Part shown: positions 19,218 to 29,222 of the stretch, in pieces
How positions within the stretch are numbered: position 1 is the stretch's first letter
How the letters are laid out: each line of letters opens with the position of its first letter
Assembly: GCF_004634425.1 (NCBI RefSeq)
Contig: NZ_SBJL01000001.1
Coordinates: 655,001-719,000 of the forward strand
Source: Vitreimonas flagellata
GTDB lineage: Bacteria > Pseudomonadota > Alphaproteobacteria > Caulobacterales > Aquidulcibacteraceae
Direction of reading: 5' to 3'
Length of the DNA: 64,000 nt
Position numbers and translations under genes: made by a program
The notes under the pieces: model-generated
Database searches by the model: none
What the model was told of the DNA's origin: nothing
The model's input: only the letters and a program-made list of their open reading frames with translations

Positions 19218-20930
19218 TCAAGCCCCGCCCCCGAAGCGTTCGGCCCACGCGGCGACATCTTCGTCTTCAATCTTCTTGAAGAGCACGTCCGGCGGGGTGA
19301 ATTGCAGTCCACGCGGCAGTGCGTCCCAGACGCCGCGATCTTCTGGCGTCGGCCACATGCGGGTCTTCTCCGGCACGCCAATCGCGTCGAGAACGACCTT
19401 TGCAGCGTCCGGAATGAACGGCTGCGCGAGGATGGCGAAGAGCGCGCAGGCGTTGAGGCCTGTCCGGACGCCGACGGCTGCCTTCTCGGGATCGGTTTTG
19501 AACGCCGTCCAAGGCGCCGACACTTGCAGATACTCATTGCCCGCTACCCAGATGGCGCGGAGTTCGGCGGCGGCTTTGCGGAATTCCATTTGATCGTGGA
19601 ATTGCGTCAGCGCAGCCAAACGCTCGGCGAATTCGTTGGCGAGTTTTTCCTCGTGCTCGCCCCATGCGCCGCCGTCCGGCACCTTCGAGTCAAACTTCGA
19701 CGCCGCGAACCGCGTGATGCGGTTCACGAAATTGCCGAACACGTTGGCGAGGTCAGCGTTGATGGTTTGCTGGAATTGCTCGAGCGTGAACGCTGCGTCC
19801 GCGCTCTCGGGCGCATTCGCCATCAAATACCAGCGCCAATAATCGCTCGGCAGCAGCTCCAACGCTTGATCCATGAAGATGCCGCGCTTCTCGGACGTCG
19901 AGAATTTGCCGCCGTACCACGTGACCCAATTGAACGCCTTCAAGCGATCAACCAGCTTCCAAGGCTCGCCTGAGCCCATGATCGTCACGGGGAAACTCAC
20001 GGTGTGGAAGGCGACGTTATCCTTGCCCATGAATTCGACATAGGTGACGTCGTGCGCGCCTTTATCAATGCGCCACCAGCGCTCCCAATCAGCGCCGCCA
20101 TTGGCCTGTGACCACTCAACGCTCGCGCCCATATATTGGATCGGCGCATCGAACCAGACGTAGAACACCTTGTTCTCAAAGCCGGGACGGATCTTGCCGT
20201 CCTTCATCACTTTGATGCCCCACGAGAGGTCGCGCGTAATCGAACGGTCGATCAACCCTTCATCGAGCCATTTGTACGCAATCGAGCGCGCCAGCGACGG
20301 CCATTCGGTCGACTGATCGACCCAGGCGCGGACGCGGTCCTGCATCAAAGGCTGCTTCAAAAAGAGATGCGCCGTGTCCCGCGCTTCAAGATTAGAGGAG
20401 CCCGAAATCTTCGAACGCGGGTTCTTCAATTCGGTCGGATCGAGCAGCGTGCCGCAATTGTCGCATTGGTCGCCACGTGCGCGTTCGAAGCCGCAATTCG
20501 GGCAGGCGCCTTCAACGTAGCGATCCGGCAGGAAGCGCTTGTCGTCGATCGAATAGATTTGCTTGGTGACGCGCTCTTCAATCAGCCCGTTCTTCTCCAG
20601 CACTTCGGCGAAATGCTGCGTGAGCTGATGGTTCGGCGGATTGGACGAGCGGCCGAAATGGTCGAACGAGAGCCGGAAGCCCTCGCACGCGGCCTTCTGC
20701 ACTTCGTATTGCGCGTCACAATAAGTGCGCACGTCCTGGCCGGCTTCGGCCGCGGCAAGCTCTGCCGGCGTGCCGTGTTCGTCGGTCGCGCAAATGAACA
20801 GAACTTCGTGTCCCTGGAGACGACGGAAACGCGCATGAATGTCCGCCGGCAACATCGAGCCGGCGAGGTTGCCCAAGTGCTTGATGCCGTTGATGTAAGG
20901 AAGCGCGGACGTGATCAGATAGCGAGCCAT
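19218..20930 (-). CDS. metG: Methionine--tRNA ligase
   Basis: A class I aminoacyl-tRNA synthetase of 570 residues that charges tRNA-Met. Visible are the ATP-binding HLGN version of HIGH in [17 protein letters not shown], a zinc-knuckle with [28 protein letters not shown] and the KMSKS-loop variant KFSTSEKRG. An anticodon-binding helical domain follows. There is no C-terminal EMAP/Trbp111-like domain, as in many alphaproteobacteria. Confidence 0.96.
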   Translation of the reverse strand: MARYLITSALPYINGIKHLGNLAGSMLPADIHARFRRLQGHEVLFICATDEHGTPAELAAAEAGQDVRTYCDAQYEVQKAACEGFRLSFDHFGRSSNPPNHQLTQHFAEVLEKNGLIEERVTKQIYSIDDKRFLPDRYVEGACPNCGFERARGDQCDNCGTLLDPTELKNPRSKISGSSNLEARDTAHLFLKQPLMQDRVRAWVDQSTEWPSLARSIAYKWLDEGLIDRSITRDLSWGIKVMKDGKIRPGFENKVFYVWFDAPIQYMGASVEWSQANGGADWERWWRIDKGAHDVTYVEFMGKDNVAFHTVSFPVTIMGSGEPWKLVDRLKAFNWVTWYGGKFSTSEKRGIFMDQALELLPSDYWRWYLMANAPESADAAFTLEQFQQTINADLANVFGNFVNRITRFAASKFDSKVPDGGAWGEHEEKLANEFAERLAALTQFHDQMEFRKAAAELRAIWVAGNEYLQVSAPWTAFKTDPEKAAVGVRTGLNACALFAILAQPFIPDAAKVVLDAIGVPEKTRMWPTPEDRGVWDALPRGLQFTPPDVLFKKIEDEDVAAWAERFGGGA

Positions 20931-20980
20931 GATGCTCGCTACCTAGGCCCCGCCCCTCTCACACGCAAGCGCGGGCCTGA

Positions 20981-21793
20981 TCAGGCGATCGCGGCCGGGT
21001 TGGCTTTGATGCGTGCGTAGGCTTGCGCCATCTTAGTGTCGTACTGGTTCGCCGCGTAGCCGGGGCCGTTGTAGCGGCTGGCAAAGCCCGTCCAGTCCTT
21101 GCGCTGCAGCTCGTCGGCCAAGCTATTGGCGCGGATGAAGCCTTCAAACGCTTCAAGCTGATCCCGTTCCGAGCGAGCCAGTTTCGACACGTATTCGTGC
21201 GCGTTCGGCATCGAGAGGTTCGGGTAATTCTGGCCGAGCACTTGGAAGCGGCCGTAACTGGCGCTCGCGAGCGCGGCTTCGGCGTCGAGCGCATAAGCTT
21301 CAGTAAGCTGCGCCCAGCGCTCGGCCTGCGTGCGCGGATACCCCCCCGGCGTGCGGTTCGAAACCGTCGGGTGCGAAGCGTCGAACCGCGAGTTGGTTTT
21401 GCGCGAGAAGAGGTGGCGCTCAAACAAGATCACCGGGCGGCCATCCTGACCGAAGCCACCGAGCGGCCCCGACTCCACTTCCGCCACAGCAGCCACGGCT
21501 TCCCACTCGCAATTCAAGCGCGCGGCCACCGCTTCAAAGTCCGCACGCCGCAATGGCGACGCATCCTGCACGCGCAGCGTCTCAAGATAGCTCGCCGCGG
21601 GCGGCGGTGGTGGTGGCGGAGGTGGCGGCGCAACGGGCGGAGGCGCCGGTGGCGCGACCGGCGGCGATGCGGGCGGAGCAACCGGCGGCCGCGGTGGCGC
21701 AACGGGCGGCGGCGGTGGCGGCGACGATGTGTCTTTCGTACCGCCGCCTCGGCGGCCGAAGATCAAGCGAAATAGCGCTTCAAAGATATTCAT
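20981..21793 (-). CDS. N-acetylmuramidase-family protein with proline-rich N terminus
   Basis: A 270-residue product predicted to cleave the glycan strand of peptidoglycan. Residues 1-13 (MNIFEALFRLIFG) are amphipathic, residues about 24-66 are Pro/Ala-rich, and residues about 68-262 form the N-acetylmuramidase (DUF3380-type) domain with the VAEVESGPLGGF motif carrying the likely catalytic Glu and GRPVILFERHLFSRKT. No signal peptide is visible. It is a paralog of the next gene (21813-23300). Phage endolysins share this domain, but no other phage genes are nearby. Confidence 0.82.
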   Translation of the reverse strand: MNIFEALFRLIFGRRGGGTKDTSSPPPPPPVAPPRPPVAPPASPPVAPPAPPPVAPPPPPPPPPPAASYLETLRVQDASPLRRADFEAVAARLNCEWEAVAAVAEVESGPLGGFGQDGRPVILFERHLFSRKTNSRFDASHPTVSNRTPGGYPRTQAERWAQLTEAYALDAEAALASASYGRFQVLGQNYPNLSMPNAHEYVSKLARSERDQLEAFEGFIRANSLADELQRKDWTGFASRYNGPGYAANQYDTKMAQAYARIKANPAAIA

Positions 21794-21812
21794 CGCCGGC
21801 CCCTACCCTCGC

Positions 21813-23300
21813 TTACGACGTCGCCTTCAAGCGCTCATACGCTTCACGCATCAATCGCCCGTACCGCTCGACTTGGCCGGAGCCATTGTAACCGGCGGCG
21901 AAGCCTTCCCAATCCTTGCGCACGAGTTCGTCCGCGAGATTATTCGCGCGCACGAAATTCGCGAACGCTTTGAGCTGCTGCGCTTGGCTGCGGCACATAT
22001 CGGTGACGAAGGATTTCGGATCCGGGAAGCCGCAGGCGTTGTGATTGAAGCCCATGATTTGGAAGAGACCATAGCTGGCCGACGCGATCGCTTCTTGCGG
22101 ATTGAGCGCATAGGCCTCGCGCAATTGCGCCCAGCGACCGTCCTGCGTGCGCGGATATTTCGTGGCATCCCACGAACGATACGAAATCGTCGGATGGCTC
22201 GCGTCGTATTGACGATTGGTGCGACGCGAGAAGATGTGCGGCTCGTACAAAATGATCGGCTTGCCGTTGGCGGCGAACGCGCCCGCGGAGCCGCTTTCGA
22301 CCTGCACCACAGCTTGGATCGCTTCGACTTCACAGCCGAGCATCGCGGCGACTTCTTCGAAATTCGCGCGCGTCAACCCATCACGCGTGCCCGCGACCAA
22401 GCTGTCGATGTAACCGTCACTGGTGGCGGGCGGCGCGAGCGTCGCGTATGCGCGCGCGAGTGCGGAGGAGTATTGGCCTGCGCCATTCTCGCCTTCATAG
22501 GCTCGCGCGAACGTATCCCAATCGCGGCGTTGCAATTCGTCCGCGAGGCCCTTGCGCGAGATATACGCTTCGAACGCCGCGAGCTGGCGCGCTTCCGATT
22601 GCGCCATGTCGCGCACGAATGCGAACACATCGGAATAACCGGCGTCCGCATAATAGCGGCCGGGCAATTGGAACGCGCCCCACGAGGCCGCGCCAAGTGC
22701 GGCTTCCGGATCGAGGCCATAAGCTTCAGTCAGCTTCATCCAGCGCGACGCTTGATTGCCGCCAAGATACGCGCGGTTCGATGCTTGCGAGACGCCGGGG
22801 TTCGACGCATCGAAGCGACCTGCGGTCGCTTGGCTGAACCAGAACGGCTCAAACGAGAGCAACGGCCTGCCATCGGCGAAGCCCGGACCCGCGCTCTCAA
22901 CTTTGATCACGGCCTTCAGCACATTAGCTTCGACGCCGAGACGCTGCGCGGACGCTGCAATCTCCGCATCGGTGAGACGCGCCGCATTCGTCGCGCGCAG
23001 AGCGTCGAGCGAGAAGCCAACCGACGGATCGAGCACGGGCGGCGGCGAGGTGTTGACTGGGGGCGACGGTGGTGCGGGTGGCGTCGGCGGCAACGGCGCC
23101 GCCGGCGGCGGCAGCGGGGCCATTGGCGGCGGTGGCGGCGCGGCAGGCGGAGATGCAGGCGGAGATGCGGGCGGAGCCGCCGGCGGCGGCGTGGCCGGCG
23201 GACGCGGCGGGGTCGCCGGTGGGCGCGCGGGCGGCGGCGAGGTCGGCCGCGAGCCGCGTGAACCGAAAATCGCGCGGAACACAGAATCCCAGAAGCTCAT
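21813..23300 (-). CDS. Protein with two N-acetylmuramidase domains and proline-rich linker
   Basis: A 495-residue product beginning MSFWDSVFRAIFGSRGSRP, with GGGGAAATAAC before the ATG as ribosome binding site. A Pro/Ala-rich stretch (about residues 18-90) is followed by two tandem N-acetylmuramidase domains: the first has IKVESAGPGFADGRPLLSFE, the second VQVESGSAGAF with PIILYEPHIFSRRTN. The second domain and the single domain of the downstream gene are clearly similar. Like its neighbour it lacks a recognisable signal peptide. An in-frame earlier ATG (23393) is less likely. Confidence 0.82.
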   Translation of the reverse strand: MSFWDSVFRAIFGSRGSRPTSPPPARPPATPPRPPATPPPAAPPASPPASPPAAPPPPPMAPLPPPAAPLPPTPPAPPSPPVNTSPPPVLDPSVGFSLDALRATNAARLTDAEIAASAQRLGVEANVLKAVIKVESAGPGFADGRPLLSFEPFWFSQATAGRFDASNPGVSQASNRAYLGGNQASRWMKLTEAYGLDPEAALGAASWGAFQLPGRYYADAGYSDVFAFVRDMAQSEARQLAAFEAYISRKGLADELQRRDWDTFARAYEGENGAGQYSSALARAYATLAPPATSDGYIDSLVAGTRDGLTRANFEEVAAMLGCEVEAIQAVVQVESGSAGAFAANGKPIILYEPHIFSRRTNRQYDASHPTISYRSWDATKYPRTQDGRWAQLREAYALNPQEAIASASYGLFQIMGFNHNACGFPDPKSFVTDMCRSQAQQLKAFANFVRANNLADELVRKDWEGFAAGYNGSGQVERYGRLMREAYERLKATS

Positions 23301-23489
23301 GTTATTTCCCCACTTTTCTGTGTTCGCCGCGTCCTGCGCGGATGTCCCCTGAGGCGCGAGCCCCGAACCCGGCCTTAACCATATCCGACACAAGCCGCAA
23401 AGGGGAGTTTGCCGGGACGATTTTCCTTTCCGACGAAATGCGGACCAGGACTTCCGTCACAGACACGACGCTGGCAAAAGGTCGCCCGC

Positions 23490-23562
23490 GCCGCCTTAGC
23501 TCAGCTGGTAGAGCACCTGATTTGTAATCAGGGGGTCACAGGTTCGAGTCCTGTAGGCGGCA
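23490..23562 (+). tRNA. tRNA-Thr (anticodon TGT)
   Basis: 73 nt: acceptor GCCGCCT with AGGCGGC, D arm TAGCTCAGCTGGTAGAGCA, anticodon loop TTTGTAA giving TGT, T arm ACAGGTTCGAGTCCTGT, discriminator A. CCA is not encoded. It stands alone between the N-acetylmuramidase genes and the cytochrome c gene. Confidence 0.96.
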
Positions 23563-23663
23563 CGTTTCCCCTCCGCACGCGGCGCTAGGCCGCGCGAATT
23601 CAAGATTGCCGGCGGGACCGGCGCGCACGACATTCCGCTCGCGTTGAGGAAGGGATTGAACTT

Positions 23664-24161
23664 ATGCGTCGTCTTCTGATTTCCGTCGCTCTGGCCGCGT
23701 GCGTCGCCGCGTGCGGGCAACCTGCTTCCCAAACAGCTGCGTCTTCCGAGAGCCCGGCGCCAGCAGCTGCGCCTGCCGCGCCCGCGCCTGACACGGCAGC
23801 GCTGCAAGCCGCAATCGCCGCCCTGCCCGCGCCGTACAACGAAGCGACCTACGAAGCCGGCCGGCGCGTGTTTGCGCAATGCCGCTCCTGCCACACGATC
23901 GAGGCCGGTGCGCCGAACCGCGTAGGCCCAAACCTGCATGGCGTGTTTGGGCGCGAGATCGGTTCGCTCGAGGGCTTCAATTATTCGCAGGCCGTGCAGG
24001 ACGCGAACTTCGTCTGGGACGCCGCCCAATTGGACAATTGGTTGGCCAACCCACAGACCTTCCTGCCGGGCAACCGCATGGCGTTCGCCGGCGTGCGCAA
24101 CGAAACGCAACGCCGCGATCTCATCGCCTATCTCATGGTCGAAAGCGCGACAGCGCCCTGA
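23664..24161 (+). CDS. Lipoprotein class I cytochrome c
   Basis: A 165-residue product with a lipobox (LAACVAACG; lipidated Cys likely C17, alternatively C13), an Ala/Pro linker and a cytochrome c domain carrying CRSCH (C73, C76, H77) and a distal Met ligand in PGNRMAF (M139). The GPNLHGVFGREIGSLEGFNYS region is typical of mitochondrial-type soluble cytochrome c. It should act as a periplasmic electron carrier tethered to a membrane. Confidence 0.88.
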   Translation: MRRLLISVALAACVAACGQPASQTAASSESPAPAAAPAAPAPDTAALQAAIAALPAPYNEATYEAGRRVFAQCRSCHTIEAGAPNRVGPNLHGVFGREIGSLEGFNYSQAVQDANFVWDAAQLDNWLANPQTFLPGNRMAFAGVRNETQRRDLIAYLMVESATAP

Positions 24162-24175
24162 TTATCGCGCTTTGA

Positions 24176-27100
24176 TCACTCGGCGGGGCGGGCGACCGCC
24201 TCGTCATGCTCAAACGCTTCGATCTCTTTGGCGGTCGCCTCTGGCGACTTCGTATAGCGCGCCAGCAGATCGTAGAACGCCGGGATCACAAACAGCGTCA
24301 GCATGGTCGCGAGCGTGAGGCCGAAGAAGATGACGACGCCAATGGTCATCCGGCTCTCGCCGCCTGCGCCGTGTCCCATAATTAGCGGAATAGCGCCGAC
24401 CACGGTCGCCACCGACGTCATCAGCACCGGCCGCACGCGCAGATCCGAGGCTTCCACGATGGCGTCGCGGATCGACCTGCCCTCGTCGCGCAATTGGTTG
24501 GCGAATTCGACGATCAAGATCCCATTCTTCGCCGCTAGCGCGATCAGGATGATGAGGCCGATCTGGCTGTAAATGTTCAGTGTGAAGTCAAACAGGAAGA
24601 GCCCGAATAGACCTCCGGTCAGCGCCAGCGGCACCGAAAGCATGATCACCAGCGGGTGCACGAAGCTCTCGAACTGCGCCGCCAAAACCAAGAACACGAT
24701 CAGAAGCGCAAAGCCGAACGCAAACACGATCGCGCCCGTCGATTGTTTGAACTGCCGCGCAGCGCCCGTGTAATCGATCGCGATCGGTTGATCGCCGATC
24801 TCCTCGCGTGCGATTTGCTCAACCTCGTTCAGGGCGTCACCGATGGCATAATCGCCCGCGATGGACGCGGACACCGTGATCGCAGCCTGGCGGTTCATAC
24901 GCCGGCGCTCGGCTGTGTCACCCTGCGTGCGCGTCGTCACCAACGTCGATAGGGGCACGAGTTCGCCGGTGCGGTCAGAGCGCACGAACTTGTTGGACAG
25001 ATCGGCGATGTTCGAGCGTTCGTCGCGCTCGGCCTGCAGATAGACGTAATATTCCTCGCCGCGATCCGTGATCGTGTTCACGCGGCGCGAACCCATGGTC
25101 GCTTCGAGCGTGCGGCCAATGGCTTGCACGGAGACGCCAAGCGCCGCCGCACGTTCGCGGTCGATCTCGACCAGCACGCGCGGCGAAGTCGGCTCATAAT
25201 TCATGCGCGGACGCTGGAAGTTCGGGCTCTCGCGCATGCGGTCAACGATGCGCTGCGCGACCGGCGCGACCTGGGCATAGGTGGAGCCAAGCAGCACAAC
25301 CGAGGCGCCGTCGGCGCCGCCACCACCGCCACCACCACCGCTAAACGGACTCTGCATCCGGGCGCGAATAGTCGCGCCCGGAATTTGCGCGAGGCGTTGA
25401 TTGATCTCGGTCTCGATCTCAGCGCCCGTGCGACGCCTATCTTCCCAATTGGCGAGAAAAACGCGCGCGATGCCGCTCGAGAACCGGCTCGTGCCGGCGT
25501 CGCCGAATCCTGGCGCAACGACGAGGACGCGCTGCGCCTCGCCTGATTCCACATAGCTCATGAGCACGTCTTCGACCTGGCTCATGACCCGGCTCGTGTA
25601 CTCGAAGCCCGCGCCCTCAGGCGCCTGCGCGAACACGATCAAATTGCCGCGATCTTCCGAGGGTGTCAGCTCCGAGGAGAGCTGGGTGAAGATGAACCCG
25701 CCCAACAGAACGACAACGCCGAACACTGCGAAGACCAGGCCCTTGGCCCGCAGCGCCGCCTCCAAGGAAGCGCGATACGAGGCGCGCAATTTGTCGAGCG
25801 CGCCATCGATGATTTTTGTCAGGCGCGTTTCGCTCTTCACGGGCTTGACCAGCTTCGAGCACATCATCGGCGAGAGCGAGAGCGCCGCAAACGCCGAGAT
25901 CACCACGACGCCGGCGATCGTCACCGCAAGTTCCACGAACAAGCTGCCGACATAGCCGCCAACGAACAGCAACGGCGCAAACACCGCGACGAGCACGGCG
26001 GACGTCGCCACGATGGCGAAAAACACCTGCCGCGTGCCGCGCTCGGCCGCCACTAAAGGCGGCTCGCCCAACGTGTCGACACGACGCTGCACGTTTTCCA
26101 GCACCACAATCGAGTCATCGACGACGAGGCCGATCGCGAGCACGAGCGCGAGCAAGGTCAGCAAATTGATGGAGAAGCCGAACACCGACATCACCAGAAA
26201 CGCGCCGATCAAGCACACGGGGATCACGGCTGCCGGAATAAACGCCGCGCGCCATGATCCGAGGAACAGGAAGATGACGAGGACGACGAGCACGGTCGAT
26301 TCAAGCAAGGCTTGACCCACGCGCTGGATGGCGCGGTCGATGAAGAGCGTGGCGTCGTACGACAGGACAAAGCGCGTCCCCTCAGGAAGCGTGGGCGTAA
26401 TCCGATCAATTTCCGCTTTCACCTCGCGCCCGACGTCCAACGCGTTGGATTGAGACTGCCGGACGATGCCTAGGCCCACCTGCTCGACACGATTGCCGCG
26501 GAAGAGGCTACGCGTTTCTTCCGGCGCGATCTCTACGCGCGCGACATCGCCCAAACGCACCACAGCATCGTCCGTCGCAGAGCGGCTGATGGGCAGGCGC
26601 TGGAATTGTTCCGGCGTCTCGAACGCGCGCGCGACGCGGACTTGATAGTCGCGCTCCTGGCTTTGCACGTAGCCGGCCGGCAGTTCGATGTTCTGACTGC
26701 GCAACGCACTTTCGACGTCCTGCACGGTCAGGCCGCGCGCGGCGAGCGCGTTGGTATCCAGCCAAATGCGCAAGGAGCGCCGATATGCGCCGCCGATTTG
26801 CACGTTGGCGACGCCATTCAAAACGGCAAGGCGATCGACGACGTAGCGATCGGCGTAATCCGTCAATTCGAGGCGATCGAGTGTGGTGGATTCGAGGCTA
26901 TACCAAATGATTGCATCGGCATCGGCGTCCGCCTTGCGGATCACCGGCTCGTCTACATCGGCAGGCAATTGCCCACGCGCACGGCTCACGGCGTTGCGGA
27001 CATCATTGGCGGCGTCTTCGATGTCGCGATCGAGAGTAAACTCGATACTGATCCCCGAGCGACCATCACGGCTGATTGCGTTGATCACATCGATACCATC

Positions 27101-27322
27101 GATGCCGGAGAGCTGATCTTCGATAACGCGCGTGATCTGATTTTCAACGACCTGCGCCGACGCGCCCGGATAGGACGTGCTGACCGAAACCACCGGGCGA
27201 TCCACGTCCGGCAATTCGCGGAGCGGAAGCGTCGTGAATGCGATCAGGCCAAAGGCGATAATGATCAGCGAAAACACCGTCGCGAGGACCGGACGGCGGA
27301 CGGAGAGATCGGAGAGCGTCAT
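24176..27322 (-). CDS. RND-family efflux permease (HAE1/AcrB-like)
   Basis: The 1048-residue inner-membrane proton-driven pump has the RND architecture: TM1 at the N terminus (VLATVFSLIIIAFGLIAF), two large periplasmic loops, and the TM4 proton-relay motif AIGLVVDDSIVVLENV with its paired Asp residues. The C-terminal half contains SQIGLIILIALAAKNGILIVEFANQLRDEG. Length is standard. A Gly-rich run of nine residues lies in the second periplasmic loop (PFSGGGGGGGGADG). The adaptor gene is 6 nt upstream, so the two are co-transcribed. Substrate cannot be told; no outer-membrane factor gene is adjacent. Confidence 0.94.
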   Translation of the reverse strand: MTLSDLSVRRPVLATVFSLIIIAFGLIAFTTLPLRELPDVDRPVVSVSTSYPGASAQVVENQITRVIEDQLSGIDGIDVINAISRDGRSGISIEFTLDRDIEDAANDVRNAVSRARGQLPADVDEPVIRKADADADAIIWYSLESTTLDRLELTDYADRYVVDRLAVLNGVANVQIGGAYRRSLRIWLDTNALAARGLTVQDVESALRSQNIELPAGYVQSQERDYQVRVARAFETPEQFQRLPISRSATDDAVVRLGDVARVEIAPEETRSLFRGNRVEQVGLGIVRQSQSNALDVGREVKAEIDRITPTLPEGTRFVLSYDATLFIDRAIQRVGQALLESTVLVVLVIFLFLGSWRAAFIPAAVIPVCLIGAFLVMSVFGFSINLLTLLALVLAIGLVVDDSIVVLENVQRRVDTLGEPPLVAAERGTRQVFFAIVATSAVLVAVFAPLLFVGGYVGSLFVELAVTIAGVVVISAFAALSLSPMMCSKLVKPVKSETRLTKIIDGALDKLRASYRASLEAALRAKGLVFAVFGVVVLLGGFIFTQLSSELTPSEDRGNLIVFAQAPEGAGFEYTSRVMSQVEDVLMSYVESGEAQRVLVVAPGFGDAGTSRFSSGIARVFLANWEDRRRTGAEIETEINQRLAQIPGATIRARMQSPFSGGGGGGGGADGASVVLLGSTYAQVAPVAQRIVDRMRESPNFQRPRMNYEPTSPRVLVEIDRERAAALGVSVQAIGRTLEATMGSRRVNTITDRGEEYYVYLQAERDERSNIADLSNKFVRSDRTGELVPLSTLVTTRTQGDTAERRRMNRQAAITVSASIAGDYAIGDALNEVEQIAREEIGDQPIAIDYTGAARQFKQSTGAIVFAFGFALLIVFLVLAAQFESFVHPLVIMLSVPLALTGGLFGLFLFDFTLNIYSQIGLIILIALAAKNGILIVEFANQLRDEGRSIRDAIVEASDLRVRPVLMTSVATVVGAIPLIMGHGAGGESRMTIGVVIFFGLTLATMLTLFVIPAFYDLLARYTKSPEATAKEIEAFEHDEAVARPAE

Positions 27323-27328
27323 ACGCGC

Positions 27329-28486
27329 TTACCCGCGCGGCCGGAGTTCGGCGGCGCCCGCTTCGGCAGGGGCATCGCCCGCGACCTGTACTGGCAATCC
27401 AGGACGCATGCTCTGCACGCCTTCGGTCACAACGCGATCACCCGCGCCCAAGCCATCCAGCACTTCGGCCATGCCGCCGCTGCGCTGGCCGGTTTGGATG
27501 CGCACCAACTCGGCCTGTTGGCCGCCGCCTTCGCGGGCTGAAATGCGATAGACGTACGCGCCGTCTGCTTGATCGAGGATCGCGATCTCCGGGATCGCCA
27601 GGGCTTGGCGCGGGTTCGAGCGTACATCGACAGTCATCAGCATGCCGGGGCGCAGCATCTCGTCGCTGTTCGGCAACATGGCGCGCACGCGCACGGTACG
27701 TGTCGTCGGATCCACGCGGCTGTCGACCGTATCGATGCGGCCTTGGAAGGTGCGGTCCGGATAAGCACTGGCGCGCGCGACGATCTCGACGCCGGGCGCG
27801 ATGCTGGAGACGCGCGTCTCGGGCACATCGAAGTCGAGCTTGATTTCGCTGATATCGTCGAGCGTGCCGATCTGGTCGCCGGGCCGCATGTATTGGCCAG
27901 GGCTCGCCGTGCGCAAACCGACGACGCCAGAGAACGGCGCGGTGATGGTGCGGTCCGCAATGCGCGAACCACCTGCGTTCACGCGCGCAGCGGCCGCATC
28001 GGCCGCGGCACGCACGGTGTCCAGGCGCGCCTGCGAAGCGAAACCGCGATCATAGAGTTCCTGGTAGCGGCGCAGCTCTTCTTGCGCCGCATCGTTGGAG
28101 GCGCGCGCCTCAGCAAGATCCGCCGCTTGCTCCACGTTCGACATCTCGACCAGCACCTGGCCGCGCCGCACGCGGTCGCCGCTGTCAAAGCGAATGAGCC
28201 GAATCGTATCGGCGACCTTCGGCGTCAGCACGATGCTCTCGCGCGCCTGGGCGGTGCCCAAGACTTGCAGGCCGTCCGTAAAGGTGTGCATCCCAGCGGA
28301 CGCGACCACCACGGACGGCGCGCCGCCGCCCGGTCCGCCAGGGCCCTTCGCCCCGCCCGGCGCGGACGCGCTGGCCTGCTCGCCAACCGCCGAAAACAAA
28401 GATTTGCCCGCCACGACGAGCGTCATCAACGCAAGACCTGCGGCCACCACCGCCGCAAAGCCGTAGCGTTTGAAAAACCCCAACAT
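27329..28486 (-). CDS. RND efflux periplasmic adaptor (membrane fusion protein)
   Basis: A 385-residue product that links the permease to the outer-membrane channel. It begins MLGFFKRYGFAAVVAAGLALMTLVVAG, an N-terminal membrane anchor, then has a Gly/Pro linker, the half-lipoyl motif (VRRGQVLVEMSNVEQAADLAEARASNDAA with an alpha-hairpin after it), TITAPFSGVVGLRTASPGQYMRPGDQI and a C-terminal membrane-proximal domain. The frame opens earlier (28576) but MLGFF is the natural start. It is the first gene of the pair with the permease. Confidence 0.92.
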   Translation of the reverse strand: MLGFFKRYGFAAVVAAGLALMTLVVAGKSLFSAVGEQASASAPGGAKGPGGPGGGAPSVVVASAGMHTFTDGLQVLGTAQARESIVLTPKVADTIRLIRFDSGDRVRRGQVLVEMSNVEQAADLAEARASNDAAQEELRRYQELYDRGFASQARLDTVRAAADAAAARVNAGGSRIADRTITAPFSGVVGLRTASPGQYMRPGDQIGTLDDISEIKLDFDVPETRVSSIAPGVEIVARASAYPDRTFQGRIDTVDSRVDPTTRTVRVRAMLPNSDEMLRPGMLMTVDVRSNPRQALAIPEIAILDQADGAYVYRISAREGGGQQAELVRIQTGQRSGGMAEVLDGLGAGDRVVTEGVQSMRPGLPVQVAGDAPAEAGAAELRPRG

Positions 28487-28554
28487 GTAGCGGACCCTAC
28501 AAGGCAATCTTTGAAGAAATGTGTCTGGGACTACGAACGACCTGCAAAATGCGA

Positions 28555-29222
28555 TCAATTCCCAGGACGGCCCCATAATCCTATCACAAGGGCGGGTTCT
28601 TGTGCGCCGTCATCGATGCGCGCGTGCAGCCCAATCTGCAGCCCCCGCCCGCTTTCCCCGAAGCGCACCAGCGTAAATTGCGCCTTTAGGGCTCTCATCG
28701 CCGTTGCGCGGCGCGTCGAGGAACACTTGCCCGATGAGGCGCCAATCATCGTTTGGCCGGTAACCCGCGGTGAGGTCCAGCCGCTCGCCCTCGCAGCCGC
28801 CGTCCAGCGCCCGCGTCGCCAGTTCAAAATTCGAACGCCCCTTCGCAGGGCAGTGAGCCGCCCGCGAGCAGACGAACCTCCGCGCCACCCTCACCACACG
28901 CGTCCAGGCCAGGGTGCGAAATCCAGAGCGCGCCGCCTTGGAGAGCGACGGCCGTATTATCGCCGCGGTGGAGCGTTTGCTTGAAGCCGAGCATCGCTTC
29001 GCCACGCCAGCCGTCGTCAGTGTCAAAGTTCTGCTCAAACCAGGGCGCGGCGACGAACGAATTGTTCTCGCCGACCGGCAATTCCCAATAGGCGGACGTC
29101 TCGTAAAACGTGACCTCGTCGCGTTCGCCAACGACATTGGTCCAAATCTCTTGCCCGCCTTCGGGCGCGATCCACGCGCCCGCCGCAGCGGGCGCCGGCG
29201 CGAAGGCGGCGAGAACGCTTAG
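28555..29222 (-). pseudogene. Frameshifted exported protein gene
   Basis: Three pieces of one protein lie in different frames on the minus strand. Piece 1 (to the stop at 28824) reads LSVLAAFAPAPAAAGAWIAPEGG then a beta-rich region (TFYETSAYWELPVGENN); piece 2 continues NFELATRALDGGCEGERLDL; piece 3 reads ALKAQFTLVRFGESGRGLQI and ends at 28555. One extra T in TTCGAATTTTGA near 28829 and one extra C in the CCC near 28700 restore a single frame. No good start codon is visible either; the 5' end overlaps the aldolase stop by 4 nt. No family is recognised. Two homopolymer-type errors could also be sequencing indels. Confidence 0.7.
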
